A DNA stretch of 64,000 bases, from contig NC_063265.1 in assembly GCF_019578655.1 (NCBI RefSeq), positions 18,276,285 to 18,340,284 on the forward strand. Direction: 5' to 3'. Below the pieces are notes generated by a model. It had not been told where the DNA came from and made no database searches. It worked only from the letters and a program-made list of their open reading frames with translations. The position numbers and the translations under genes are program-made. This document shows positions 44,150 through 57,854 of the stretch, piece after piece. This DNA comes from Ricinus communis. Taxonomy: Eukaryota > Streptophyta > Magnoliopsida > Malpighiales > Euphorbiaceae. The number at the start of each line of letters is the position of its first letter. Positions within the stretch are counted from its first letter, which is position 1.

Positions 44150-45898
44150 GGCTAGTTTGATTAGAAATGAATGATTGACCCAGATTTTTCCCTCTCTTGT
44201 TTGATTATTAAGGAAAATAAATTACCATAGCTTTATAAGCTTGCTTGCTACTAATTGGAAACGACTAACATGAGAAGCTGCGGTGGAGTTAATTACCTTG
44301 AGTTCTTGGATGGGTTTGATTGAGTTTAGTGTCCTCTAAAAGAGATTTGAAGGTGCACCTTCAGATTTCCTACTTCTTCAGCGTTTTGTTTGCTGCTTGC
44401 TTTGCTCGTAAAACTCATTAGAGCCTCAAACTGCAGAGACTGCAAAATTTCTCCCAAATGATGACAAGGGCATTTTGGTATTTTTGAATCTATAATTTAA
44501 AATGATAAATGTTCATTTTTATTTTCTTTGAGAAAATTCAATTTTTATTTATTTTTAATTAGTTGGGGTTGGAATAATACTAATTAGAGAATTAATTCGT
44601 CGGCTACTATTTATCAATTATACTTACCAAGGGTCAAAGGTTTTTTTATTCAAGGTTTTATCAAAATCTAATTTAATAATAACACTATTTACTTTTTACA
44701 TATTTAATATACATAGCTAGGTTAATTAGACAACATTTACAAGTAAATCCCGTAATGTAAAAGGAATAGAAAACATATTAACTTAAGCTTGTTAGATGAA
44801 GAAATTTTTATATCTATTATTGCTTTATTCTCATGGTTATATGCAAATATTTTAAGAATTATTATAATTATAAATTAATCATTGTTTAATGACATGGTTA
44901 TGTACGATTATTTAAAACTCACATCTCAAGGATGTTTTAATTTATTCTTTAACTGCATAAAGAATAACTTGATGACATTATTGTCTTTTTTATCATCAAA
45001 TGAATTAGTTTTATAATTATTTTATCATAGTAAATAATGATTAATAATCTAGCAATATATTCTATAATTATTTGAGAAATAAAGCTTAATAATACTCTTG
45101 TGATGTAATTTACATTAAAACTTTTGGATTTTAGGTTACATAATAATGGGAGATAACTACATTGTCACATGCAAAATCTCCCAGGGTTTGAACTAAAAAG
45201 TGGGTATCCAAATAGGGAATTAGGGAAATATCTATACAAGTCATGCTAACAGCTTTATGCCCTAGTTTATAGGAGAAACATTAACAGGCAGATCCAAAAA
45301 TTATTAACAGAATGCTCTTAACAGGCAACTTCCTCAGAAGCAATATCCTATCCTATCTGCCTACTTAACCTCCAATTACATACTGCATCAGAATCCTGGG
45401 CAGATTTCTTAAGACTCAAGGGTGCAAAATGTTGACTGCTGCTCCGCTACATTCATCAAAACAATGAATTGTACACCACAGAAAATCCAATTAGATGGAT
45501 CAAAATAATATATGATGCTGAAAACTTCAATTCCAATTTCAACAGAGATCACAGAAAAGATGTATGTCTCAAAGGATCAGAGGTTGCATCCCACCAAGCA
45601 ATTCAATTATTCTGCCCTAAAATTGCAACTTGATGAGATTAATCAGTACATGCAATATTGCGTGCTCTGAGAGACAAAAGTGAGAAGTAAACAATACCCA
45701 AGAATAATAGCAATGATAAAAAAACAAAAGTGACAAAATTTTAGTTTTGGTGCTATTTTAAGCATCCCCAAGACCTACCTGCTCTAATAAAACTACTGAC
45801 AGACCTACTCGATGGCTAAATTACAGGACTTGCCTACACAGAGAAATAGATTGAAAAGGGCATGGCTAAAACTTAGTAGAAGATTTCATCTTCGGCAT
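44150..45898. other. 5' flank of mTERF copy 3 and 3' flank of the UBA2C-like gene
   Basis: 44150-44430 is probable 5' UTR, intron and promoter of copy 3. 44480-45170 is AT-rich spacer. 45230-45898 is probably the 3' UTR of the minus-strand UBA2C-like gene. No other gene is seen. Confidence 0.55.
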
Positions 45899-48800
45899 TC
45901 ATTGTTTAGGAAGATAATATGGGTACCCACCCATTCCCATTGGTGCTGGTGGTCCAAATGGCTCTTTCTTCATAGCAACTGGTGGATATTGATATTGAGA
46001 TTGTAGAGGATAAGGTGCAGGTGCTGTTGGAGGACTAGGGTAAGAAGATGCAGGGTATGACGGCATAGTTTGAGGATAAGAATAGCCAACAGGGGCAGGA
46101 CCAGGATGTGCTTTTCCAGGCTGTGTGTATCCAGCCGTCATCGGTAAAGGTACTGGAGCAACTGATGCAGGCATTTGAGTTTGCACTGTTTTACCCTTGT
46201 GCGTATCAGCAAGCTTTACAATGATAGATCTTCCCTGCAACAACAACAACAACAATTATAAGAATGCTTGATAAATGCCAGGAAGAATAAATTCAATCAT
46301 GTGAAGTATATCTATGCTATATAAAGAATGTGCAGGAACCTTTCCCAATCAGAACAAATGTATGGGCCATCATCAAGGCAAAATAACTAACTGCCCAATT
46401 CATAAAAGCAAATCATATAAAGATGTAACTAATTCATAACTTGAAAGAATCTAGTCCAGCAGATAACTGGAGATCCATACAGAAGTAGCTCCATTTTGCA
46501 TGTCAATTGTCAACGATAACAAGAAGAAATCAGATAGTAAAAGGAAAAGATCCATCAAGTCCCAATCATAGAAGGGGCTTGCTCCACTTCCTCATTGTTT
46601 ATCCTGTTCTCAGAGTAACACTGTTGTTTTCCAAAATGCAGAATGAAATGCTAATCTATGAAAGGCCAGTGCTAATCAATGGAAAGTTCCGATCTACAAC
46701 TTAACGTCATAGTTCAAACTGGTGCTTGTTTGTGCAACTTTAACAAAGTCATATTCCTCGACATTTACAATCTTGATGTAGCACTTCATATGGGTAAATA
46801 AACTGATTACAGCAGAGAGTAACAGTAAATTCCATAGAAACTTTAATTACACTTAACAATAAACAACCCAGCAGAAAGAGAAAAAAGTTAAAAACAAAAA
46901 TCCAATTTTATGTTCTTAAGAAAATCCTCTCAAAGAGAACTTTCTATTCTTTTTTTTTCCTCAAAAGAAAAGATGAGCAAGGAGAAAGAAGAATATTCAA
47001 AGGGCACCAAAATAGTGTACACGAGAAACATCATTTACAGAAAAAGATTGACAGGCGTACAGCAGTACATCCACAATTTGCAGCCCACTTAACAAAAAGA
47101 AAAATAAACCAATATGATTAGCCATCTATATTTGGAACCATGAGAAACAAATCTTCCCTCTCAAAAGTCCCTCTACTTCTCTCTCCATCAATCGAAATTA
47201 GTTAAAAAGGACTCCCAAAGAGTAGTGGAACAGGGAACCAAAAGCATGTTATTCTGATCATTCACAAATCACTGACTTACCCCTAGAACCTTCTGTGGAT
47301 CATCTATGGCCTTCTTTGCAGCTTCCACAGTCTTGTATGTAACAAAACCAAACCCACTGCAAGTACAAGGAAAAGACAATGACTTTCTAGAATCAAAAGA
47401 TAGAACAACTAAAAAGAACAAGGAATATTTGTAAATAGAAGATAATTCTCAGGCCATAGAGAAAGTAAACAATTAAATACCGTGATTCGTTGGTATCTTT
47501 GTCATAGGCAACTGAACCTTCTTCGATCTCACCATGCCTTCCGAAAAAGTTAAGCAGCATCTCACTTGTAATTTCTGGTGATAGTCCCCCAATGTAGAGT
47601 TTTCTTTGGGCTAAATCCGGTGTGGTACTTGCCCCAGTTAATCCTTCACATGCTAGGTTACAAACAGCCAACCGACCCTGGAGATATAGTATTATATTTC
47701 AGAGAGACAGAGAGGGAATTTAAATCTCTGATTGAGAAAGGGTGTGAACAATCAAGAATGTGATAACCTATTTTCAGATACTAAGACACTTTACGGAAAA
47801 AGTTCTATCAATTGTTGGTAAAACAATGTTGAATAACCAGCTACAGTTGTTTATGCTCAAATCTACTCAAACAAAATTAAACCTTGATCCCAGCCTGGAT
47901 CATTTTCCTCCAAATAAAGTTCATAAGGATAATCATTGATAATGGTGTCTAAGAGGGAGAGAGGCCTTGGTATTAAACAAGTTTTTCAAGACCGTCTTAT
48001 TTAGAAGAGGTCTTGCCACAACAAGTTACTACCTCTGTAAAACTACAAAATATAAAGACAGTTGTGACATACAGAAATACTTTCTCCAGCCCATAATAAG
48101 GACTCAAGCGCAATATAGTACGTTTGTTTTTCTCTTCAGAACTTTTGTTATCTTTTGTTTTCTCCTGTACTTCTATATAAACAACAAAACTAACTGTTTT
48201 GAAAGGCAATTGTAACCTCTTCATAGTGAAATGACAGTGGATTCGTGGAGATACGCATGTAACTGAACCAGATAAAAATTAATGTATTTTGCTCCCATGT
48301 ATGCATGTGTGTTTTGAGTGAATTTACTTAACACATTCATATAAGAGTTAAAACGACATTGTGCCCAAAAGTTACTCCTTAAAACACTATTTCACACACA
48401 AGAATTATTGGGTAGAGCTACTTCAATCCATGATTTATTTCCTTTGAAAAGCTATTTTAAAAAGATACCAAAAGCATGCTTCATGCCAGAGGTATATAAT
48501 TTATGAGCCTATAGTAAAAATATTAGTAAAGTTACAAAAAGAAAAATGGCCTACACAAAAAATTTCCCTCATCCAAAAATTTAATATTAGGTATCTACCT
48601 AAAACACATGGACAAAGGAATGAATCTACCTACATGGACATGGACAAAATTTAATATTAGGTGTCCACCTATATTCCTAAAAAGCCTGTAAATTCAGCAC
48701 TCTCCAAGTAGCCCAAAATATAACCAAAGGAACGAATCCTACAATTTGTTATGCTTAACCCTATAATGAAGACCTCTTTTAAAAACTTGAATCCTTTTTG

Positions 48801-51165
48801 AATCAATAGTAAAATTTGCGTTTTCAAGTTTCAAATTGGACAACCTCCATAGGATATCCCATGGAGTACTAATTACTTTATGTTCATGATTAACAAAATA
48901 CTCTCTCCAAACCAAGAGGTTATTAAATCTAGAAAATCTTTGTTCCAGTTCAACTTTAACAAAGGGCATCATATATTCATTATTGTGTTATTCACAAAAA
49001 AGAAAAGAAAAAGAATGGTAGGAGCTTGGACAGTGTAACTCTAAGGATTGAAATAATAAGCAGGTGAGGTTTTAAGCAATTGTATAATCCTAGATAAGTT
49101 GAAGAAGAAGTTTATAAGACTGAACTTCAACCGATTATGATAACAATTGTTACAGTGAAGAAAACAACATATTCATGGGCAGATATGAGAATGCTAAGAT
49201 AAATATGAGTGAATATAATAGAAATTTGGATAAGTTAAGCCGAGAGAGAGAAGAGTAAAATGAGATGAACATGTCCAGAATAGACCAATAGATGCGGCAA
49301 TCTGGAAGGTTGAACATGTCCAAGTTATTGAAGTGAAGAGACGAGAGGTCAATAATGATCCAGGGTGTAAAATAGGATGTAGCAGCAATAGTTTTTCTTA
49401 TAAATGCAGCATAGACTTGTAGTGTAATCAATCTTGAAAAAGATTGTCCACCAAAGCAAGTCCTACTAATTTGGGATAAATGCTTAATTGAGTAAATTAA
49501 GCAAGTTCATGTTATATAGTTCGAGACTGCAAATCCGAGTATCAATTTCTGAAACAAATTTACAGATATGCTATCAGGATAGGGATTCTACTCATGCATT
49601 TCAAAAATGAGTCACCCAATTCTAGGTTAATCATTACCACTATTTTACTCTTTATTTTTTTCAGAATAAGCTGCATTCACAAATGACTTCTGCTTACACA
49701 TAAATTTATGTCCTTTAAAAGAACGTTTTAAAATGCACATACCTAAACACATGGAAGCATACATGTGCACAAATAAACAGGAAATAATTTTGTGTTAGGA
49801 AAAAGATTTTAAAAAGATAATAATAAATATTTGTGTTAACCTAAAGGAAATATCCATGTAAAGAAACTAAAGACCTTGATGCTTACATCAATTAGTTTGC
49901 TAGGTGCTCTAAGCGCAATTTGTGTTGATTCCATATGTTTGTAAGTAATAAAACCATAGCCACGAGATTTTCCTGTTGCTTTGTCATAAATGACAGCCCC
50001 TTCTTCTATTTCACCATGCACTCGAAATGCCTGTGCCAAAAACATGTGGGGGTCAGGTCCCTGACAAATTAGGAGAGAATGACAAGAGTAATAAATCAAA
50101 GAGAAGAGAAGAATATAGCAGAGTGATTAGTTGATCCAAATAACACTGCCAAAAACTGATGTCATATGAAACAATCATCACCATAGCACACAAAAAACAC
50201 ACTCAGCAATCAGCAATGCACTCACATCACACAAGGTTTCTGAAGTGGTATTCCAGGCCAAGCCACGAACAAAAAGCTTTCGATGTGCTGGATCTGCACT
50301 GGCTACACTTTTAATTTCCTCAGCAATGGAAGGATATTTGGACCCTCTTTATGCGTCAACATGCAAACAAACCAACAAACACACATGCATAATGTCAATC
50401 ACACAAGCATACAGTTGAACATAACAAGTTATACTCATATCATATGTCACTCCTTTGACAAATACAAGCAGATCAATCTCACAATCTCAATGCATATCAC
50501 CACAACATCCCAACTTAGATGCCCTGGCTGACAGAGGCAATGACAGAGACACAATCCAAAGAAACAAAGATCCTAATAAAAACTTAGTCTTAAGGCACAA
50601 TTAAAGAGCTTCTAAATGCATATAATACATAAAAGGTTAAACTTCTATTAGAAATTGCTACGAATTACAGACAGGTGAAAGATCAATAATTGAGACTTAA
50701 AAACTGCGATAATTTTCAGTTTTATGACAGTTGCCTAGTATCGAAATAGAAAATAATTGGAACTTATAAATAAACAATCTATAGTCCTCTTTTGGGGTTT
50801 TGAAAATCCAAAGCTAGAGCCTGACTATTATTTGTCTAATGAAACAGAGAAAACCATATATCAAAATGCAAGATTACTTCCCAGGATCATTAAGTAAAGT
50901 AAACAAAACCCACCGAGTAACACAAAATTCAAGATTGAATTTAACTTGGGAAACTAATGGAATATACATAAAAACAAAAAGAACCGACAAAAAAAAAAAA
51001 AAGAAACCCAATAAACAGAAAGAATACACACAATCTAGAAAGAAGATCAACGAGCTGGGATTTGTTGAGAGGGTCAAGAAGAGAACGGAGGTGGTCTTGT
51101 GTACTTGAGATTTCAGCTCCGTTGCTTGCTTCCTCCATCTTCCTCTTCTTCATATCTTCCATCAT
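45899..51165 (-). CDS. UBA2C: UBP1-associated protein 2C-like, two-RRM RNA-binding protein
   Basis: Six coding exons on the minus strand: 51032-51165, 50226-50346, 49887-50030, 47481-47677, 47281-47356 and 45899-46234, all GT-AG and in frame, giving 335 residues. The start MMEDMKKRKMEE is the first ATG in frame; a Leu-rich segment (LRSLLDPLNKSQLVDLLSRL) follows. RRM1 shows RNP2 LFVRGL and RNP1 RGYGFITY. RRM2 shows RNP2 LYIGGL and RNP1 RGFGFVTY, the latter split across exons 4 and 5. The C-terminal 90 residues are Pro/Tyr/Gln-rich (YPASSYPSPPTAPAPYPL) and low-complexity. UBA2 proteins are nuclear, bind U-rich RNA with UBP1, and are linked to stress, senescence and flowering control. Intron 3 is long (about 2.2 kb) and gene-free. 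Confidence 0.93.
48576..48680. repeat. Short direct duplication in UBA2C intron 3
   Basis: aaaatttaatattaggt followed by a (g/a)tc(t/c)acct word occurs at about 48576 and 48645, separated by a catggaca-rich linker. It is confined to the intron. Confidence 0.6.
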
Positions 51166-52811
51166 AAGCCAATTGTTAACGAGCAATCCAAATCTCTCTC
51201 TCCCCCGCTATATTTTGTTAGTAAGTGGGACTCGGATAGGGAAGGCTTTATTTTTTAACAGCTTCAGAAACAGGCAGTGACATTCAAACCCTGCTATTGC
51301 CAATATTTTGGTTCGTTTCTATCCCGGACTTATTTATTTGATGAAGAAATTCTCGAATATACCCCTCATGTTTAGTCTTGAAATCACATAAGTCCTCCGT
51401 CTGTATATTGTTTTGGAGAAACAAGACCCTAAACTTTTTAAACGGTTCAACCTAGGCCCACTTATTCTCTATGTTTTTTTTGCTTTTTACTAAATTATAT
51501 TAGTGATAAATTCTTAAATATATTTATGGCATCTATAAATTAAATTAATTATGTAATTATATATAAAATTAACTATTAATTATTGTATTTAAGATAATTT
51601 TTTAATATTCATAATAATGAATAAATATGCCAATATAAATGCAACATCTGATAAATAATATCATATGTTAATATTCAATTTATCTATAAATAGCACAATA
51701 AACTAAAGTTATCTATTCTTTTCATATTGGTCCATTTGCCTTTTGAATTTATATCATATAGTCATGTATAATAATTTTTTATTAAAAAATATCTTTTCCT
51801 CCAATTATGAAGAATTAATTTTTTTAATTAAATGGATAAAGAATTGTTTTTTTTTTGTTTTCTAATAAAAAAGTATTTCAAAAGATAATTATATTTATGG
51901 TATAGTTTTATTTTAAATCTTTTAAAATATAAAAAAGTTAAATAATCAACCTTAGACTATATTAGAACCTATAATTGAATCTCATCTATTTGAAAAAATT
52001 ACAAATTTTATCAAAATAAAATTTTATCATCATGTCAAGTCACATAGTGCCAAATAATTCTTTTGTTTAAACAAAATTCTAAAATAAAAGTTATATAATA
52101 TTTTCAATGTAGTTAATCAATTCAAAACATTGTTTATAAAAAAATAAATAATTATTTTTATTCATTGAAATTAAAAAGAAAAATAATTTTTATTATTATT
52201 TTTATATTTGAAGGATATCTATCGATTTGAGTCAAAAGTTACAAAATTATGGACGAACTTGTTAAAAAAAGTCCACCTTTTGACTTATTTGGTCATATTA
52301 TATAAGTTGAGAGTTGAATTGACTAATGTGGTTTAGTTCACAAAGAAACACCATTAATGAGAGAGCTTAGATGGATTTGTTTAGAGAGTTCAAACGTGAT
52401 TAGTTTTTGTTCCAAAATTATATAAAAAAAAAAGGGCTTATGCTAGTACTTCCATTCCAGGCACTAGCAACAGTAAAATTGCCACTGGTAATCAAATTCC
52501 AAGTGAGTGTATCAATTCTGCTCAGGTCGATTGAGCATGGTTTCTCATATATACATATATATATATATGATCCTAAGCCCTAGTGTTATCTTCATCTACA
52601 TGATTAAGTAGAGACCAGTCACCATACCTCCACCTTTCTTCCAAAAAACTAACTAAAGAAAATATTTTCTGCCATTGTCACAGAATTATTCATTTTATAG
52701 AAGATGAAAACAAACTGATTCAAGTGATTATGGCTGTTAAGGAACTAACTAGCTATAGCAAGAAAGCATGTACGTATTATTTTAATGTCAAAAACATCTT
52801 CGAGGGTCTAT
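51166..52811. other. Promoter of the UBA2C-like gene and spacer to the MYB-CC cluster
   Basis: 51166-51330 is the likely 5' UTR and core promoter (ctctctctcccccgctat). The rest to about 52.4 kb is AT-rich without coding signal. 52560-52811 is homologous to sequence just downstream of the second MYB-CC gene (59060-59250), so it is probably 3' UTR of the first. Confidence 0.55.
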
Positions 52812-54488
52812 TCACGAGAGCAATCTCCATTTATATTTCTGTTGTTCTTCGAGCATCATCCTCAGCTGCTTTCCATTTTCATCGATTTTCAGCTGTAGAT
52901 GTCGCTGAATCTGTCATGGAGAAGATTATGAGAAGATAAGTCGGTGAAAATGTATTGGTTTTCTTCTTCTTGACTTTAATTAATCAGCTAATTATTTATA
53001 TTTCTATATATATACCTCTAGCTGTTCATTAAGCTGCTTCTGAAAATCTAGCTGCAGTTGCAGTGTTTCCTTGATTTGCATGATACTGTAAGACCAAAAT
53101 GGAATCTGTCAATGGAGAAGTTTTTGTATGAAACATTGTCTCTCGTGTCCATGTGTACGTACTAATACAGTAAAATCAGAAATTGTAGAACATTACTGTA
53201 TGAAATCTCTAATGATAAGAAAAAATACACAGTTTTACGGGCCAAATTTTAAATATAAATTAAAGAATGTAGGCTTGGCTATCATAGTTTACGGGCAAAA
53301 TCTAGACCACATTAATCATTACAAACAATTCAAAGTTAGAACAGCTATGCCAAGAAGTTTCACTTTTCCATGTAGAGAAGAGGGACGTCGCTGCTTGTTC
53401 TTTCAGTTTCTCCTGCAGAAAGAAAGAACAATATACATATAAAAATTGCGAGTGGACTAGCTTTGGAAGTACTTTAATTACCGTTCAAAATAAAAATTCT
53501 TACATACCTTGTTTTCGTTCAGACATATATTTCTCAGCTCTATATTTCTGCATTGCCAAAAAATTCGAAGATGCTAAATAGTAAATGGCGAAAGTAGTAG
53601 ATCACAACTCAAGCTAATCTGAAGCTAATCAGAATTCATATAAGGTACCTGCAAATGACTTTTGACGTGAAAGATGGTCAATCCTTTTGATTCCATCATC
53701 TTTAGTATTGTCTTTGGCGTTGCCTCTATCGTTCGAGCAATGTAGCTATTAGTAATACTGGCTATCTAAATACAACTGATCAAGATTTATATCAAATTAC
53801 TTACTCTCAGCACCACCAAGATTGTCGACACAGTTGATGAACTTCTCATGAAGTTCTCGACTCCATCGCATTCTGTTTTTCCTCGAATGTCTTGGTCTTG
53901 AATATGCAGAACTACTACTGCAAGTAAAAGAAGCAACCTCCAGATCTCTGAGAGATGATTTCTCTCGTTCAGAAGGGGGGATCAGCTATAAATAATAGCA
54001 ATTACTTTTAATTAGATACACGATGAATACGCAGAACTAAATTTGAGAGAAGAAAGAAAGAAAGAAAGAAAGAACGAACTTACTTCCGGATTGTTTTGTG
54101 GAATTGAAGGAAACTGAAGGTGCGTTCCAATCAAGTTGGGATTTGCAGTAAGTAATTTTATGTTGTCATGAGAAAGGAAGTGATCATTTCCTCTTGATTC
54201 AATACTAAACAGACTCTTCTGAGACATTTCACAAGATTTATGGTGTTGGTTGCTGCAAAAAAGGAGTTTCAGAATTGTTTGCAAATTGGATTCAGTAACA
54301 ATTTCAACCCCTGATGATTCAATTGGTGGCAGAGTATTAGCCTCAGGAGCTTGTGAGCTTAAATGACTAGCAATCCCATATTCACCATCATGTTTCTCAG
54401 TTGCATAAACAGCAGATGCTAGCTGATCTAAATCGCTCATGGATAGCATATGAGGCCCCAGCTTTTGACACTTTGATCCTCCCTCCAT
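52812..54488 (-). CDS. MYB-CC (PHR1-like/PHL) transcription factor, gene A
   Basis: Seven exons on the minus strand: 54084-54488, 53805-53985, 53649-53725, 53508-53547, 53364-53412, 53016-53085 and 52812-52910. All are GT-AG and in frame, giving 306 residues. The GARP-type MYB domain spans exons 2-4: RMRWSRELHEKFINCVDNLG, GAEKATPKTILKMM, LTIFHVKSHLQ then KYR. The coiled-coil domain follows (MQIKETLQLQLDFQKQLNEQ, LEIQRHLQLKI), with LNEQLE in place of the family's LHEQLE. MYB-CC proteins are nuclear dimers; PHR1 members bind P1BS elements and control phosphate-starvation genes. Which subgroup applies is unclear, perhaps PHL5-like. The N-terminal exon has no known domain. Exon lengths 2-7 equal those of gene B exactly, showing a tandem duplicate. 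Confidence 0.9.
54044..54075. repeat. (GAAA)n microsatellite next to the gene A intron 1 donor
   Basis: Six or so gaaa units on the plus strand (tttc on the gene strand) end about 9 bases inside the first intron, right by the GTAAGT donor at 54078-54083. Gene B lacks the expansion at the matching place. Confidence 0.85.
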
Positions 54489-55354
54489 GGCTGGTCTCTG
54501 GAAGCAGTCTCTAAGCTGTCGAATATATTATGAATTGGGTTTGAGAAGATGGTAACTTGCAAATTGCAATACTTTACGGTTATCTAAAGCCGAATGTACT
54601 TTCTGTTCTTTCTTGTTAAAATAGTACCCAAGAACAAACAAACTAAGTTCCATTTCTTGGTTATTGACATATATACATATATGTATAATATATATGTACA
54701 TCCAATAACATGTAGGCCAAATGACACCATCTTTATGCAGCTGTTCTTTATATTTTAGAACGGCAAAATTCTCTGTAATATGTCATCCCCAAGGATTAGG
54801 ATTATGATGCATTTTCTATCTATGCGCTGATGTTCCTAGTGAAGTGCACTAAGAAAATGACTGGTTTTATTTCAAGATATTGCTTACAAGTATCTTGTAT
54901 TTTTTCTGTAAAAGTTAGTCTCTTCTCTTTGGCTTTCATTTGTTATTTGTTTTTATAATATTTTTTATTCAGACAATTGCATAAGATAATATGCAAACAC
55001 AATGACTGGTACGTACTAGTGAATAATGTACAAGTTGTAGGCAATGGAATGATAGTACAGAGTTACAGTACAAAGTTCAAGGGAAGGATTAGTGGCATGA
55101 TATTACAGTACTTAAATGCCAGATTCGATGAACAGGAAAGAGGAAAATTCCATCACCCTGAATATTTAAAGTCTAACTCGAATAATAAAAGTGTCTTTTC
55201 TAATTATTTTAATTTGAGACTTTTCTATCACTCTAAATCAATTTTATTATTTAACTCCAATGATAAAAATATTTTTTTAATTATTTTAATTCGAGACTTT
55301 TTTAACCACTCCAAATCAATTTTGTTGCGTAATTAACTAAAAAAAACCATTAAC

Positions 55355-55700
55355 ATGTTAAACAAATTCACAAAATGACAACATTCTAACATTGCATATC
55401 CAAAGTTAAGGCAACCTGTGCATTTCAACATACTCCTACAAAATGGTACAGAATGACAACATTCTCAGGATCATTCTAAATAGGCATGGCAGGGAATGAC
55501 GACATCGTAAAATACCAAGATTCCTACCTCTAAATTTTCTGGCAGCACTGATTCGATCATTCTTTTTTTCACATCAGCTTTTTGCTTTTCTTTTTTATTT
55601 CTCATTATAATTTAGAACATGGCGATTTGGTGAAGCAGGATGAATCAGGCCACTGGCTGACTTTTTATCTCCCACTTTGATAATCCTATTTCAATCTTTA
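55355..55700. repeat. Duplicated spacer segment, copy in block 1
   Basis: Matches 62280-62610 in the same orientation. Shared words include acaaaatgacaacatt, ggtacagaatga, attctaaatargcatgg and gaatcaggccactggctgac plus tttttatctcc. This anchors the block duplication outside the genes. Confidence 0.85.
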
Positions 55701-56045
55701 GAAAGCTCTGCTGATTAGCCTCATCGCTTGAGAACACCCTGGGTTGGCTTTGCTTCTTGGAAAATGCCAAAGCTCCCTTTTGAGGGCTTTACTATAATAC
55801 TATTCTTGCATTTTACTATTATATATCTATTTTTTAAATTATAAACATTAAATCGATATTATTTTAAATAATTTATTTATTTACTTTCAAGTTGTTTGCT
55901 TCAATTACCATTACTAAACAAATCTAGTTTGAAAACATGCAAAAGTATTGGATTTTAGAAACAAAGTAAAAAAAAAAAAATTAAAAAGGGAGACTATACT
56001 ACATAAATGCAACACTTCATTCCAACACTAAGGCAATTTCTTGAA

Positions 56046-57403
56046 GAGAAGTGCGGAGGACCTTCTCTTTATTGTATTCTATAATTGGCAAGGTCCCACA
56101 TAGTTGACATAATAGCTCTTACGAAGCGTTTGGCGGTATCGTATATAAGATCACTCGCTATCTTGAGAATAGTAAAAGCAGAATCCTATTAAGAAGAAGG
56201 CTTTGTCTCGTCCCTTTTCATGTCCCATGGTAGGCTAAACCGGTTCAGTTCAATCATCGAAAGTTTGAGCCCGGTCTTCTTTTCTCTTTTAAGTCAGGTT
56301 CTTAAGACATGACAGGAAATTGGATTTTCTGTATTCTCTTTACATTTTATTTATTATAAAGATACATGACATAATTTAAAGATATTATAAATATAATAGA
56401 AAAGAATAACTATAATGGTGTTATTGTTATTTTATTTAACTCTTAGAATAATTTTATTTTAGTATTTCGAAACTTATTTTGTTACTTAGGTGTTATATTT
56501 TTTTTTCTTTTTGTCTTCTACTTGACTTTTTTATTCTCACTCAAATTTTTCATTGTTCCTTCATGCTCTAAATTTTGTTTAAATATCATTCTTAATCTAA
56601 TTTTAGGTTTGTCTTTATCTTCTATTAGAATTTTTATTTTTTTTATTTATATGCATTCACTTGTTGTTGCAGTGTAGCTCTATCATTTATACTGTTATAA
56701 AAATTGATTAAATTTTTAAAATTGTGATGACTAGAAACAGCTAAATTTTGATTGTCAATTTGCTAATGTATGGCGTGAGGTACCCTTAACCCACCACTAA
56801 TATAATTTACTTTGAAACTTGTAGAGTGAATTTGAATTCAGTTTATTCTTACTGTCATTTATTTAGAATATAATTTTAGCAATTGACATTTAATATTATT
56901 GACAATACAATAATTATTTTTATATTCTATAGGAGTTTGTGATTTTTTATTTTATTTTTTCCAAAAGCTTTTATATAATTATAGTTAAAATAAATTAGAC
57001 TGGATAAATAATTTTATTCAAATAAATTGAAATTAAATTTATTCTTATTATATTTAATTAAGTTAATATTTAAATAAAAATTAAAAGCAAAAGACCAGAT
57101 ATGTGGTATTTAGTCCATCCTCAAATTTTGTTTATAAACAAGTATTTTGAAAAAAATATGTATGAGTTAGTCATATTAAAAGCAAGAGTTAAAATAGAAA
57201 AGTTAAGCATTAAAACTAGGAAAAGACAAAATAGAATGGGAGGTATTAAAATAAAATTATCCTGAAAATTGAATAATTTAACAACAATGCCATTGCAGTT
57301 ATTTTTCTCAATTATATTCATAATAAATATAAATCATATCACATGTCTTAATAATAAGAAAAATAAAGTGAATGCAATAAAGAGAAGGTGCTTAGCATTC
57401 CTC
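56046..57403. mobile_element. 1.36-kb inverted-repeat element inserted in the duplicated spacer
   Basis: Left end gagaagtgcggaggaccttc with tctttattgtattc (56046-56079) is the inverse of the right end gaatgcaataaagagaagg with tgcttagcattcctc (57370-57403), a roughly 34-base imperfect inverted repeat. The flanks on each side match one continuous stretch in block 2 (to about 63225 and from about 63231), so the segment is an insertion, or is missing by excision from block 2. The interior is AT-rich and non-coding, so it is non-autonomous. The superfamily is not clear. No clean target duplication is seen beyond T-rich flanks. Confidence 0.65.
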
Positions 57404-57714
57404 TTTTTTAAAAATCAAATACCCCCCCTCCATATCTGCAATAAGAGTTCTCCTCCATAGCACTAAATTTATGTATTTACTTCCTTTTTTTATAGACACC
57501 TTTAAGTTGTAGTGCATATTTGTTTCTAAATATATTATATTGAGGAGCTAATAGGAATTGCTTGCGACAATCTAGTTTAGAGAAGTTGTTCCATGAGACG
57601 AAGAGTAAGTATCAGGTTCAAGGTAAAATGTCTAGACAAAGAGCGGCACTTGTATTGTAGGCGTCTGGCACATGGGCGGAAGAATAGAATATATGGAAGT
57701 ATCAAAATAATGGA

Positions 57715-57785
57715 GAATGCGATGTACCGTCCAAGATTTAATTTCTTGAAAAGATTATTATTTGTTCTCTATTGTTGATTAAAAA
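57715..57785 (-). pseudogene. Relic of a MYB-CC last exon (related to gene C)
   Basis: On the minus strand QQ, stop, RTNNNLFKK matches DQQQRTNNNLFRNQ of gene C's last exon (63590-63660), with a stop after QQ and a frameshift after LFKKLNL. Weak similarity continues to about 57590. It sits where the duplication predicts the partner of gene C. Confidence 0.6.
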
Positions 57786-57854
57786 TATTAATATTGCTTT
57801 GAATTTAGCCCAAGTCCATTTTAAAGTCACCATGAACTTGTTGCACATGAAGCT

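Larger units (their letters stand above)
54489..57714. other. Spacer upstream of gene A (block 1 of the duplication)
   Basis: 54489-54700 is the probable promoter and 5' UTR of gene A. From about 55355 it is homologous to the spacer upstream of gene B (62280 onward). It is interrupted at 56046-57403 by an inverted-repeat element, after which homology resumes (57411 against about 63231). No intact gene is present. Confidence 0.6.

Noticed and set aside
48739..49431. Open frames in the long third intron of the UBA2C-like gene
   Set aside because: No recognisable domains, and flanking exons splice in frame without them.
54977..55336. 119-codon plus-strand frame upstream of gene A
   Set aside because: It contains internally repeated Asn/Phe/Ser-rich sequence, has no homolog recognised, and lies in AT-rich promoter-side spacer.
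57593..57778. 61-codon plus-strand frame
   Set aside because: It is antisense to the MYB-CC last-exon relic and has no signature of its own.
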